Source of the DNA: an uncultured Bacilli bacterium
Lineage (GTDB): Bacteria > Bacillota_I > Bacilli_A > RF39 > UBA660
Length of the DNA stretch: 40,636 bases
Assembly: GCA_934097015.1 (NCBI GenBank)
Contig: CAKONF010000008.1
Coordinates: 1-40,636 of the forward strand
Direction of reading: 5' to 3'
The position numbers and the translations under genes are program-made. The notes beneath the pieces were generated by a model that was given only the letters and a program-made list of their open reading frames with translations, was not told the DNA's origin and searched no databases. Shown here piece after piece: positions 24,199-32,754 of the stretch (its first letter is position 1; each line of letters starts with the position of its first letter).

Positions 24199-25914
24199 AT
24201 GAAGGATACTTATATTTTATTTGGTATAACATATGGTGTTATTGCAATTAGTTTAATAATTGCAATGATTGTAATAGTTAGAAAACATATGAAAAATAAA
24301 TTTAATAATGCTCTAAAGATGTTAGAAAGAGATAAGAATTTAATTATAAGTGCTTCTATATTAAGTGAATTAAATAAAGTAGAATCTTTAATAAATAATA
24401 AAGAATTAGAATCTAAATATAATGTTTGGAAAGATAAATTTAAAAATATAAAAGATAAAGATGTACCTAAAATAACAGATGAATTAATTAATGTTGAAGA
24501 ATTAATTCGTTCTAGAAAATATAGGAAAATTGAAGAACAGTTAGCTAAGATAGAATTAGATATATATTTTGTTAAAAGTAAATCTAAATTTTTATTAGAT
24601 GAGATAAAAGAAATAACTACTAGTGAAGAAAAGAATAGAGAGATTGTCACTAATTTAAAGGCAACTTATAGAGAAATATTTGTTAAATATAATAATAATA
24701 AAGAAGATTATGAAATAATAGCTAGTCCTATTGAATTACAATTTGAAAATGTAGATAAACTATTTAATGCTTTTGAAGTAAGTATGGAAAATAATGCTTA
24801 TACAGAAGTTGGTAAGATAGTTAAAGCATTAGATGATACGATAGGTAATTTAGGGGTTGTTATAGAAGAAGCTCCTAGTATAATACTTATGGGTAAAGTT
24901 TTAATACCTAAAAAGATGAAAGATACTTATTCTATTTATGAAAAAATGGTAAAAGATGGATATAATTTAGATTATTTAAAAATAGATTATAATAAAGAAG
25001 AATCTGAAAAAAAGATTGCAGATATATTTGATAGATTAAATGTATTAAATTTAGTTGATTCTATATTTGAACTTAAAACTATATTAGATTACTATGATAA
25101 TTTGTATAATAGTTTTGAAAGAGAAAAAGTTAGTAAAAAGATGTTTTTAGAATATACTAGAACCATTGGTATAAGATGTAAAAAGATATTAAATATTATT
25201 TTTAATATTAATAAGAAAATAGATGATATAAAATATAGTTATGATTTGACTGATGATGAAGTTAAGATAATTGATGAGATATCTTTATCTGGTAAAAGTA
25301 TAAAGAGTGAGTATGAAGCAATTATAGAAGATTATAGAAATAAATTATTTGCTTTTAGTAAACTTGCTAAACAAATGGAACTTTTAAATTTAAAATTGTC
25401 TAAGACAGAAGATAAATTAGATTATACTTTAAAAAGTTTAGGTAGTTTAAAGGAAGATGAATTAAGAGCTAGAGAACAATTAGAAGAAATTAAAACAATA
25501 TTATCTAATGCTAAGGAAAAGATTGTTTCGTATAAATTACCTGTTATTCCAAAATGTTATTATATAGAATTAGAAGAGGCAACGCTTGCTATTAGAGAAA
25601 TGATAAAAGAATTAGATGCTAAACCTATCAATATAAAAACATTAAATATAAGAGTTGATACAGCAAGGGATTTGGTATTAAAACTATATAATACTAGCAA
25701 CGAAACAATAAAAACTGCTTGGATGGCTGAAAATGCTATAGTTTATGGTAATAGATATAGATATGGTAATAAAGAAATTAATGATGGATTAGAGAAAGCA
25801 AGTATTGCATTTATGAAAGGGAATTTTAAATTATCTTTAGAAAATTCTATAAAAGCAATAAATGTTGTTGAACCTGGTATACATAAAAGATTATTAGAAG
25901 CTTATAAAAAATAA
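24199..25914 (+). CDS. ezrA: Septation ring formation regulator EzrA
   Basis: 571 aa, near the usual 560-570. One N-terminal transmembrane helix (about 5-27), short basic linker, then an all-helical, coiled-coil cytoplasmic body of spectrin-like bundles. The EzrA-type segment LIPKKMKDTYSIYEKMVKDGYNLDYL (about 235-260, read in two halves) and the conserved C-terminal AENAIVYGNRYRY are present. EzrA binds FtsZ and limits Z-ring formation to midcell while recruiting wall synthesis proteins. RBS GAGGAAG. Presence of EzrA points to Bacilli. Confidence 0.85.
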   Translation: MKDTYILFGITYGVIAISLIIAMIVIVRKHMKNKFNNALKMLERDKNLIISASILSELNKVESLINNKELESKYNVWKDKFKNIKDKDVPKITDELINVEELIRSRKYRKIEEQLAKIELDIYFVKSKSKFLLDEIKEITTSEEKNREIVTNLKATYREIFVKYNNNKEDYEIIASPIELQFENVDKLFNAFEVSMENNAYTEVGKIVKALDDTIGNLGVVIEEAPSIILMGKVLIPKKMKDTYSIYEKMVKDGYNLDYLKIDYNKEESEKKIADIFDRLNVLNLVDSIFELKTILDYYDNLYNSFEREKVSKKMFLEYTRTIGIRCKKILNIIFNINKKIDDIKYSYDLTDDEVKIIDEISLSGKSIKSEYEAIIEDYRNKLFAFSKLAKQMELLNLKLSKTEDKLDYTLKSLGSLKEDELRAREQLEEIKTILSNAKEKIVSYKLPVIPKCYYIELEEATLAIREMIKELDAKPINIKTLNIRVDTARDLVLKLYNTSNETIKTAWMAENAIVYGNRYRYGNKEINDGLEKASIAFMKGNFKLSLENSIKAINVVEPGIHKRLLEAYKK

Positions 25915-25971
25915 TCTTTTTTTGATTATAAATTATTAAAATGTGATAAAATAATAATTAAGGAGTAGTGT

Positions 25972-26976
25972 ATGAGTAATATTGGATATAAGTTAAGATG
26001 TTTAAAAAATATTAATTATGATAAGATGTTTAGTGTTGTAAATAATATTCATGATAAAACTAATAAAAGTAAATTTTATTTGTTGATGGATATGATTAAT
26101 TGTTCTAATAAATATGGTACTGGATATTATGATTATCAAGAGTTTGAGTTTTATAATTTAAATAAAGAAGAAAGAAAAACATATCTTACAAGAGTTAAGA
26201 ATAATGCTATTGTTAAAATGTTTAATGATAGAGATAAATTTTATTTATTTGATAATAAGTATGAATTTAATAAATTATTTGATAAGTATTTGAAAAGAGA
26301 TTGGATGTTTTTAAATGATAATTATGATGATTTTGTTAAATTTTGTGAGGACAAGAATGAAATAATTGTTAAACCTGTTGATGGTTGTGGTGGTGTTGGA
26401 GTAGAATTAATTAAAGTTGATAAAGATAAATTAAATAAGATTTATAATAAATTAGTTAAGAATAAACAATTGATTGTTGAAGAAAAAATAGTTCAACATA
26501 AAGATATGGCAAAATTGAATGATAGTAGTGTTAATACATTAAGAATTGTTACATATTATGATGGTGTAGATACTCATATATTAAATGTTGTTTTGAAAAT
26601 TGGTAATGGTGGAATTACAGATAATTTTTCTTCTGGAAGTATGTATACTTTTATAGAAAATGGTGAGATTATAGTACCTGCTATAGATAGAGATGATAAT
26701 ATTTTTAAAGTTCATCCTATAAGTCATATTAATTTAATTGGATATAAAGTTCCTAATTTTGATAAATGTATTAATATCGTATGTGAATGTGCTAAGATAG
26801 TTCCTGATGTTAAATATGTAGGATGGGATGTTGCTATTACTAAAAATGGTGTTAGTTTAATTGAAGGAAATTGTTATCCTGGTATATATCAAATTAAACC
26901 TAGTTTTGTTAGTAAAAAGTGTGGACTTGTCCCAATATATGAAGATGCTATGAAAATAAGAATTGACAAAATATAG
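25972..26976 (+). CDS. Sugar-transfer-associated ATP-grasp protein
   Basis: 334 aa, soluble. ATP-grasp signatures: IVKPVDGCGGVGVELIKV (ATP-binding loop, about 131-148), LIVEEKIVQH, SSVNTLRIVTY, and the metal-binding end VGWDVAITKNGVSLIEGN with D and E/N ligands, followed by YPGIYQIKP. This matches the ATPgrasp_ST family found in polysaccharide and wall-polymer clusters of Firmicutes. The exact acceptor is unknown. RBS AAGGAG. The ileS promoter begins inside its 3' end. Confidence 0.75.
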   Translation: MSNIGYKLRCLKNINYDKMFSVVNNIHDKTNKSKFYLLMDMINCSNKYGTGYYDYQEFEFYNLNKEERKTYLTRVKNNAIVKMFNDRDKFYLFDNKYEFNKLFDKYLKRDWMFLNDNYDDFVKFCEDKNEIIVKPVDGCGGVGVELIKVDKDKLNKIYNKLVKNKQLIVEEKIVQHKDMAKLNDSSVNTLRIVTYYDGVDTHILNVVLKIGNGGITDNFSSGSMYTFIENGEIIVPAIDRDDNIFKVHPISHINLIGYKVPNFDKCINIVCECAKIVPDVKYVGWDVAITKNGVSLIEGNCYPGIYQIKPSFVSKKCGLVPIYEDAMKIRIDKI

Positions 26977-26991
26977 AGATTATTTTATAAT
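26963..26991 (+). promoter_or_regulatory. Consensus promoter of the ileS T-box transcript
   Basis: Perfect TTGACA (26963-26968), 17-base spacer, perfect TATAAT (26986-26991). It is embedded in the last codons of the ATP-grasp gene and is the best sigma-A promoter in the window. Confidence 0.8.
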
Positions 26992-26997
26992 TGATTT

Positions 26998-27215
26998 TGT
27001 AAAGCAAATGAAGAAGACGTTTTATAAAGAAATATTATAGAGAATTTGTGGTTGGTGGAAACAAAGAATAGAGTATTTATAAATGAATCACTTTGGATGT
27101 GTTTTTCTGATAAGGAAAGAACGTTGATCGCGTTAAGATTAATAAGATGATTTTAAATTCATGAAATAAGGTGGTACCACGAGTAATTTCGTCCTTATGT
27201 TTGTGAATTTTTTTT
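26998..27215 (+). promoter_or_regulatory. T-box leader, isoleucine-specific
   Basis: Stem I distal-loop signatures AGAGAATTTGTGG and TTGGTGGAAAC lie near 27040-27062. The specifier codon is read as ATC (27087-27089) in the context TGAATCAC, an Ile codon. The T-box core AAGGTGGTACCACG (27168-27181) holds the bulge that pairs with the uncharged tRNA acceptor end. The terminator pairs ATAAGG (27165-27170) and upstream TTCA with CCTTAT and TGAA, followed by eight Ts (27208-27215). Uncharged tRNA-Ile is expected to stabilise the antiterminator and let ileS be transcribed. Confidence 0.9.
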
Positions 27216-27228
27216 ATGGAGGGAATGT

Positions 27229-30200
27229 ATGGAAAAATTTAGAGAGTTAGATAAAAGACAAGTACATGAAGTAGAAACAGATATTTTAAATACTTGGAAG
27301 AAAGAAGATATATTAAATAAAACAATTGAAAATAGAAAAAATAATTCTAATTGGGTATTTTATGATGGGCCAGCAACTGCTAATGGTATGCCAGGACTTC
27401 ATCATATGGTTGCAAAATTTTTAAAAGATTCATTTTGTAAATATCAAACTATGAAAGGACATAAAGTACTTAGAAAAGTTGGATGGGATACTCATGGATT
27501 ACCGGTAGAAGTTAATGTTGAGAAAAAGTTAGGATTTACTGGTAAAAATGATATTGAAAAATATGGTATAGAAAAATTTAATAAATTATGTAAAGAAACT
27601 GTTTGGGATAATGAAAATGCTTTTAGAAGACTAACAGAAGAAATGGGACAATTTATTGATTTAGATAATAGATATATTACTTATGATAATAATTATATTG
27701 AAACAGAATGGTGGATATTAAAAAAATTCTTTGATGAAGGATTATTTTATGAAGGTGTTAAGATTATGCCTTGGTGTCCTAGATGTGGTACAGGACTTGC
27801 AAGTCATGAAGTTGCTCAAGGATATAAAGAAGTAGATGCAAATACTGTTATAGTACCTTTTAAATTAAAAGATAAAGATGAATATTTTTTAGTATGGACA
27901 ACAACTCCTTGGACTTTAATTTCTAATGTTGCATTATGTGTTAATCCTAATGAAAATTATATTTTAGTAGAATCTATGGGTTATAAATTTATAGTAGCAG
28001 AGGCTTTAGCAAATAATGTATTAGGTGATGATTATAAAGTTATTAAAACATTTAAGGGTAGTGAATTAGAATATACAGAATATGAACAATTAATTCCTAG
28101 TGATATAGAAATAAATGGTAAAGGTTTCTTTGTGACATGTGATACATATGTTACTATGACTGATGGTACTGGAATAGTTCATATTGCTCCTGCATTTGGT
28201 GAAGATGATGCTAAAGTTGGTAAAAAATATAAATTACCTTATGTAAATCCAGTTGGAGAAGATGCTAGATATACTGAAGGATTATGGAAAGGTATGAATA
28301 TCTTTGAAGCTGATTTAGAAGTAATAAAATGGTTAAAAGCAAATGATAAATTATTTAAAAAACAAAAGATTAAACATGATTATCCGCATTGTTGGAGATG
28401 TGATTCTCCTCTTGTATATTATTCAAGACCTAGCTACTACTTAGAAGTGACAAAAATTAAAGATAAAATTATTGAACAAAATAAAACAGTTAATTGGTAC
28501 CCATCTTATGTTGGAGAAAAAAGATTTGGTAATTGGTTAGAAAATATGAATGACTGGGCTATATCAAGAAATAGATATTGGGGTACGCCACTTCCTTTAT
28601 GGAAATGTTCTTGCGGTCATATGGAAATGATTGGTTCTCGTAAAGAATTGAGTGAAAAGGCAATTGAAGATGTAAATCCTGATACAATTGATTTACATAG
28701 ACCATACGTTGATGATATACATATTAAATGTCCAGAATGTGGTGAGGTAATGAACCGTGATAAATCTGTTATAGATTGTTGGTTTGATAGTGGTTCTATG
28801 CCATTTAGTCAATATCATTACCCATTTGAAAATAAAGAATTATGGGAAAGTCAATATCCAGCAGATTTTATTGCAGAAGGAATTGACCAGACTAGAGGAT
28901 GGTTCTATTCACTTTTAGTAATTGGAACATTTGTTACAGGTAAAAGTCCATATAAAAATGTATTAGTAAATGAATTATTGTTAGATAAATATGGTCATAA
29001 AATGCATAAGAGCAAAGGAAATGCTGTTGAGCCATTTAGCATAATGGAAAAATATGGTGCAGATACAGTTAGATGGTATTTAGCATACGTTAGCCCAACG
29101 TGGACACCTTTAAAATTTGATGAAGAAGGTTTAAAAGAAGTACACTCTAAATTCTTTAATCCATTAAAAAATACATACTCATTCTTCCAAATGTATGCAA
29201 ATATTGATAACATAAATATAAAAGAATGTAATGTAGAAATTGAAAATAGGGAAGAAATAGATAAATGGATAATATCTAAATTTAATAAACTAGTGCTTGA
29301 TTGTACAGAATCTTATAATAAGTATGACTTAAATGATGTTGTTAAAAGAATAACAAATTTTGTTTCAGATGATTTATCTAATTGGTATATCAGACGTAAT
29401 AGAAATAGATTCTGGGCAAGTGATTTAGATAATAGCAAAAAGAGTGTTTATATAACAACTTATGAAATATTAACTGGAATATGTAAATTATGTGCTCCAA
29501 TAATTCCTTATACTACAGAAGAAATATATAAAGATTTAACTAATGAAGAGTCTGTTCATTTATGTGATTTTCCTAAATATGATGAAAATTTAATAAATGA
29601 AGAAATAGAAGTTAAAATGGATTTAGTTAGAGATTTAATTTCTACTGGTAGATATGTTAGAGAAGAAACAAAAATAAAAGTAAGACAACCTATTAGTGAA
29701 TGTTTAATAGATGGTAAATATGAGTCTATTTTAGGAGATTTAGTAAATTTAATAAAAGAAGAATTAAATGTAAAAGAAGTTGTGTTTGTTAGTGATTTAA
29801 CAAAATATATGAACTTTACAATTAAACCTAATTTTAAAGTATGTGGTGCTATGTTTGGATCTAAAATGAAAGATTATCAAACAGTACTAAATGATTTAAA
29901 TAAGGATGATATTGATTTACTTTTAAAAGAAGAAACAATTACAATAGATTTTGATGGTGGAAGACTTGATATAACTCCTGATATGGTTGATGTTAGAATA
30001 GAAGCAAAAGAAGGATTTAATGTAGGTATGGTAAATAATAAATTTATTATACTTAATACTAATTTAACTCGTGAATTATTATTAGAAGGATTAGCAAGAG
30101 AAGCTGTTAGTAAAATACAAAATTTAAGAAAAACAACTGGATTAGAAATAAGTGATAGAATTAAATTATATTATAATGGTGATGATGAAGTAAAAGAAAC

Positions 30201-30327
30201 ATTTAATATGTTTAAAAAATATATTATGGATGAAACATTATCTATTCTTTTTGAAGAAACTAATGATGATTTAGATATGATTGATATTAATGGACATGAA
30301 GTAGGAATTAAGATAGAAAAGGCTTAG
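27229..30327 (+). CDS. ileS: Isoleucyl-tRNA synthetase, eukaryote-like (type 2) form
   Basis: 1032 aa. The class I signature is PATANGMPGLHHMVAKF (HIGH equivalent LHHM, 57-60); the KMSKS loop reads KMHKSKGN (591-598). CWRCDSPLVYYSRPSYY, NMNDWAISRNRYWGTPLP, WFDSGSMPFSQ and two CxxC pairs (CPRCG at about 186, CPECG at about 505) are seen. The editing domain lies in the middle and an anticodon-binding domain at about 690-900. The enzyme charges tRNA-Ile with Ile. The active-site sequence is that of the long, eukaryote-like IleRS group, which in known members is naturally less sensitive to mupirocin; that is family knowledge, not shown here. Start ATG 27229 with RBS GGAGGG. T-box controlled. Confidence 0.93.
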   Translation: MEKFRELDKRQVHEVETDILNTWKKEDILNKTIENRKNNSNWVFYDGPATANGMPGLHHMVAKFLKDSFCKYQTMKGHKVLRKVGWDTHGLPVEVNVEKKLGFTGKNDIEKYGIEKFNKLCKETVWDNENAFRRLTEEMGQFIDLDNRYITYDNNYIETEWWILKKFFDEGLFYEGVKIMPWCPRCGTGLASHEVAQGYKEVDANTVIVPFKLKDKDEYFLVWTTTPWTLISNVALCVNPNENYILVESMGYKFIVAEALANNVLGDDYKVIKTFKGSELEYTEYEQLIPSDIEINGKGFFVTCDTYVTMTDGTGIVHIAPAFGEDDAKVGKKYKLPYVNPVGEDARYTEGLWKGMNIFEADLEVIKWLKANDKLFKKQKIKHDYPHCWRCDSPLVYYSRPSYYLEVTKIKDKIIEQNKTVNWYPSYVGEKRFGNWLENMNDWAISRNRYWGTPLPLWKCSCGHMEMIGSRKELSEKAIEDVNPDTIDLHRPYVDDIHIKCPECGEVMNRDKSVIDCWFDSGSMPFSQYHYPFENKELWESQYPADFIAEGIDQTRGWFYSLLVIGTFVTGKSPYKNVLVNELLLDKYGHKMHKSKGNAVEPFSIMEKYGADTVRWYLAYVSPTWTPLKFDEEGLKEVHSKFFNPLKNTYSFFQMYANIDNINIKECNVEIENREEIDKWIISKFNKLVLDCTESYNKYDLNDVVKRITNFVSDDLSNWYIRRNRNRFWASDLDNSKKSVYITTYEILTGICKLCAPIIPYTTEEIYKDLTNEESVHLCDFPKYDENLINEEIEVKMDLVRDLISTGRYVREETKIKVRQPISECLIDGKYESILGDLVNLIKEELNVKEVVFVSDLTKYMNFTIKPNFKVCGAMFGSKMKDYQTVLNDLNKDDIDLLLKEETITIDFDGGRLDITPDMVDVRIEAKEGFNVGMVNNKFIILNTNLTRELLLEGLAREAVSKIQNLRKTTGLEISDRIKLYYNGDDEVKETFNMFKKYIMDETLSILFEETNDDLDMIDINGHEVGIKIEKA

Positions 30328-30338
30328 TTCCTTTTTTT
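30304..30338 (+). terminator. Intrinsic terminator of ileS overlapping its 3' end
   Basis: GGAATTAAG (30304-30312) pairs with CTTAGTTCC (30323-30331, one G-U pair), followed by a long T run. The 5' arm is coding sequence. Confidence 0.7.
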
Positions 30339-30424
30339 TATTGTAAAATATTGTAAAAAAATATTAAAAAATAATTAATAATAGATATGTTATGATAGAA
30401 TAGATTCTAAAGGATGGTGTTAAT

Positions 30425-31639
30425 ATGATAATAAATAATAAAAATTATGAGATTGATAGGAATACAGCAAAGGTTACAGAATTAGATAAAATGTATTGTG
30501 AAACATTAAAGAAGATAATAAATGAAGGAGAGTTATGTCCTAATAGAACAGGGATAGAAACTTTATCTATTCCAAATGTATATTTTAAATTAGATGTAGA
30601 TAAAGAATTTCCTATATTAGAAACTAAAAAAGTTGCTATAAAAAATACTATATCTGAATTGTTGTGGATATATCAAGCACAAACTAATGATGTTAAATGG
30701 CTTCATGATAGAAATAATCATATTTGGGACGAATGGGTTGTAGATAATGATGGAATATATAGAATTTATGATCCTTTTAAAGAATATAATGATGGTAGTG
30801 TTGTTGAAGTTAAAGATATTTATGGTAATGATATGGATAAAACTGAAATTGGTAAAAAGTTATATGCTGAAAGTTTAAAAGATGATAAAACTATAAAGAA
30901 TGCTATATATTTTGGTAAAGAATATGCTGGAACTATTGGTATTGCTTATGGAGATATAATAAAAAAGACTGGAGATTTTGATAGAGTATTAAGTGATTTA
31001 AAAAATAATCCTAGAAGTAGAAGAATGGTTATATCTTTAAGACAATCAGATTATTTAAAAAAAGGAGTTTTAGAACCTTGTGTTTGGACTAGTACTTATA
31101 AACTTCATAAAGGTAAATTAAATAGTAATGTTAGTATAAGAAGTAACGATATGCCTCTTGGAAATCCATTTAACGTTACACAATATAGTATATTACTAAG
31201 TATATTAGCAAAATTAAATGATTTTGGAGTAGGTGAAATAGTATTTAATATAACAGATTGTCATATATACGTAAATCAATTAGATGGTATTAATTTACAA
31301 CTATCTAGATATGATAGATTATTAAAATGGGAGAATTATATAAAATATCATAATGATAATGATATAGAAGCTAGCTATAAAGAACTTTTAAATAGAAAAG
31401 AATATATAGATAATAAAATGAAAACATGTCCTTATTTGAAAGATGATTATGAGTATATTATAAATGAGATAAAAGAAGAAATAATATGTTTAGAACATTT
31501 AATAACTAGAGAAAATCCAGTTCTTTATATAGCAGATAAGAAAGATTTCTATGAATTTGATAATAAAGAATTTAATGAAGATATTAAAGTATTAAAATAT
31601 AGTAGTTTACCATATATAAAAATGAAAGCGGCACAATAA
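30425..31639 (+). CDS. thyA: Thymidylate synthase, extended
   Basis: 404 aa, much longer than the common 264-316 residues. Core motifs are present: NRTGIETLSIPNVYF, FPILETKKVAIKNTISELLW, NNPRSRRMVISL, catalytic C219 in LEPCVWTS, RSNDMPLGNPFNVTQYS and TDCHIYVNQ. It makes dTMP from dUMP using methylene-THF. The residue after the catalytic Cys is Val where His is usual, an insert (about 105-165) precedes the active site, and a charged helical insert (about 295-350) precedes the C-terminal IKMKAA. The stop overlaps the start of folA (TAATG), which recycles its dihydrofolate product. The call is sure; activity is likely but the active-site change is noteworthy. Confidence 0.88.
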   Translation: MIINNKNYEIDRNTAKVTELDKMYCETLKKIINEGELCPNRTGIETLSIPNVYFKLDVDKEFPILETKKVAIKNTISELLWIYQAQTNDVKWLHDRNNHIWDEWVVDNDGIYRIYDPFKEYNDGSVVEVKDIYGNDMDKTEIGKKLYAESLKDDKTIKNAIYFGKEYAGTIGIAYGDIIKKTGDFDRVLSDLKNNPRSRRMVISLRQSDYLKKGVLEPCVWTSTYKLHKGKLNSNVSIRSNDMPLGNPFNVTQYSILLSILAKLNDFGVGEIVFNITDCHIYVNQLDGINLQLSRYDRLLKWENYIKYHNDNDIEASYKELLNRKEYIDNKMKTCPYLKDDYEYIINEIKEEIICLEHLITRENPVLYIADKKDFYEFDNKEFNEDIKVLKYSSLPYIKMKAAQ

Positions 31640-32124
31640 TGAATAATTTAGTATTAATAGGTGCTATTGGTAAAAATAATGAATTAGGTAAGGATAATAA
31701 ATTAATATGGTATATACCAAATGATTTAAAATTTTTTAAAGAGAATACTATAAATCATACTATAGTAATGGGGTATAATACATTTTTATCTTTACCTAAA
31801 CTTTTAGAAAAGAGAAAACATATTGTATTAACTCATAAAAATGTAGATTTACCTAAAGAAGTAATTGTATATGATAATATTAATTCTGTTTTAGATTATG
31901 CAAAAGGTAATGAAGAAGAAATATTTATAATTGGTGGTGCTAGTATTTATAAACAGTTTATAGATTATAGCAACAAGATGATATTAACAGAGATAGATAG
32001 TACTGATGAGTATGCTGATGCATATTTTCCTAAGTTTAATAAAGATGAATGGTATAGAAAAATAATTAAAGAAGATAATTATAAAGCACTTAAATATAGA
32101 CATGTAATATATAGAAGAAAATAG
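31639..32124 (+). CDS. folA: Dihydrofolate reductase
   Basis: 161 aa, standard length. IGAIGKNNELGKDNKLIWYIPNDLKFFKENT, the NADPH-binding TIVMGYNTFLSLPK and IFIIGGASIYKQF segments, and a Tyr-rich C-terminal strand region are typical of DHFR. The active-site acidic residue is the Asp in the IPNDLKFF helix. It reduces dihydrofolate made by the preceding thyA product. Translationally coupled to thyA by a one-base overlap. Confidence 0.92.
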   Translation: MNNLVLIGAIGKNNELGKDNKLIWYIPNDLKFFKENTINHTIVMGYNTFLSLPKLLEKRKHIVLTHKNVDLPKEVIVYDNINSVLDYAKGNEEEIFIIGGASIYKQFIDYSNKMILTEIDSTDEYADAYFPKFNKDEWYRKIIKEDNYKALKYRHVIYRRK

Positions 32125-32136
32125 ATTTATTAGCAA

Positions 32137-32174
32137 AAAAATTATGTCGACATACTTTGACATAATTTTTTTTT
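32137..32174 (+). terminator. Intrinsic terminator of thyA-folA
   Basis: AAAAATTATGTC (32137-32148) pairs with GACATAATTTTT (32159-32170), followed by further Ts to 32174. Confidence 0.8.
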
Positions 32175-32470
32175 ATATTTATATATATAATCAGTGCTTT
32201 TATGTTTGTTAGTACTTACCTAATCATTAAAAATGAGAGGGGGATGTATAGAAGAAAAGAATATTTTATTATATTAAAGAAATATTTAAAAGTATACTTC
32301 TAATATATGTTTTGAAAATAATCTATTTTCTCCTACAAAAAGGAGTTTAGATTAACTCATTATTTATGCTAGGCTACCAGTAATGCTTTGATTAATATCA
32401 TATTTTTAATTTTAATATCATGGTATTGATGTGTCAATAATAAAATTTGTAGAAATTTATCAAAAAAACA
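32175..32470. other. Gene-free stretch with several inverted and direct repeats
   Basis: No convincing ORF lies here. AATCTA (32320-32325) and CTCCT (32330-32334) pair with AGGAG (32341-32345) and TAGATT (32348-32353), a two-part hairpin. TTAATATCAT occurs twice, 20 bases apart (32392 and 32412). TATTGA/TCAATA (32424-32439) form a small palindrome. The stretch may hold a small RNA or be the remains of a mobile or surface-protein gene. Confidence 0.4.
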
Positions 32471-32499
32471 TTTACAACAATCATCAATTTTGATATATT
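32471..32499 (+). promoter_or_regulatory. Promoter of repeat RNA copy 1
   Basis: TTTACA (32471-32476), 17-base spacer, TATATT (32494-32499). The -10 lies in the conserved repeat; the -35 lies outside it yet keeps exactly the same spacing as in copy 2. Confidence 0.5.
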
Positions 32500-32668
32500 A
32501 TATTTAAGGTAGAAATACCTATCAAATAAATTTTCTATTCATAAAAAAGATGTAATTAAAGACTTTATACTTCTCTCCCGACCTCGAAATTTTGTTCGGG
32601 GGGGGGGGTATAAATAGAAGTAGAAATAAAGTCTTTTTTGTGTGAAAAAATGACAAATTATTTTATAT
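32488..32668 (+). repeat. About 180-bp dispersed repeat, copy 1
   Basis: Near-identical to 40452-40629 in the same orientation. Differences cluster in a short AT stretch after the first hairpin, the G-run length, and a few bases 3' of the G run. Both arms of the long hairpin are kept. Conservation extends about 28 bases past the T run. Confidence 0.9.
32506..32639 (+). ncRNA. Candidate structured small RNA with poly-G terminator hairpin, copy 1
   Basis: Predicted to start at AAGGTAGAAATACC, a hairpin with a GAAA tetraloop (GGTA/TACC). The 3' part is a layered hairpin: AAAGACTTTAT (32558-32568) with ATAAAGTCTTT (32626-32636), ACTTCT with AGAAGT (32616-32621), and CTCCCGA (32575-32581) with TCGGGGG. 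It is capped by CCTCGAAATTTTGT and includes eleven Gs (32598-32608), ending in six Ts. AAAAAAGA (about 32543-32550) could compete for TCTTTTTT, an antiterminator-like alternative. I do not recognise the family. It may be a trans-acting RNA or the leader of the surface protein at 32755. Confidence 0.5.
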
Positions 32669-32754
32669 CAATAGTATATAATTAGTACTATAAGCCTATG
32701 GTAAATTATATTGAAAAAATTGTATAATATATTTGTTAAGATATGAAAGGATGA

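Noticed and set aside
24210..24650. Leftward ORF of 146 codons inside ezrA, and similar antisense frames at 7244-7609, 34139-34399 and 38241-38684
   Set aside because: They are antisense shadows of well-supported genes, with hydrophobic low-complexity translations and no RBS.
25911..25930. Terminator after ezrA (ATAATC, T7 loop, GATTAT)
   Set aside because: The T run is the loop, not the tail; no proper terminator structure follows.
32244..32303. A 19-codon ORF starting after GAGGGGG
   Set aside because: The purine run abuts the ATG with no spacing, the peptide has no recognisable features, and such short ORFs are expected by chance in this composition.
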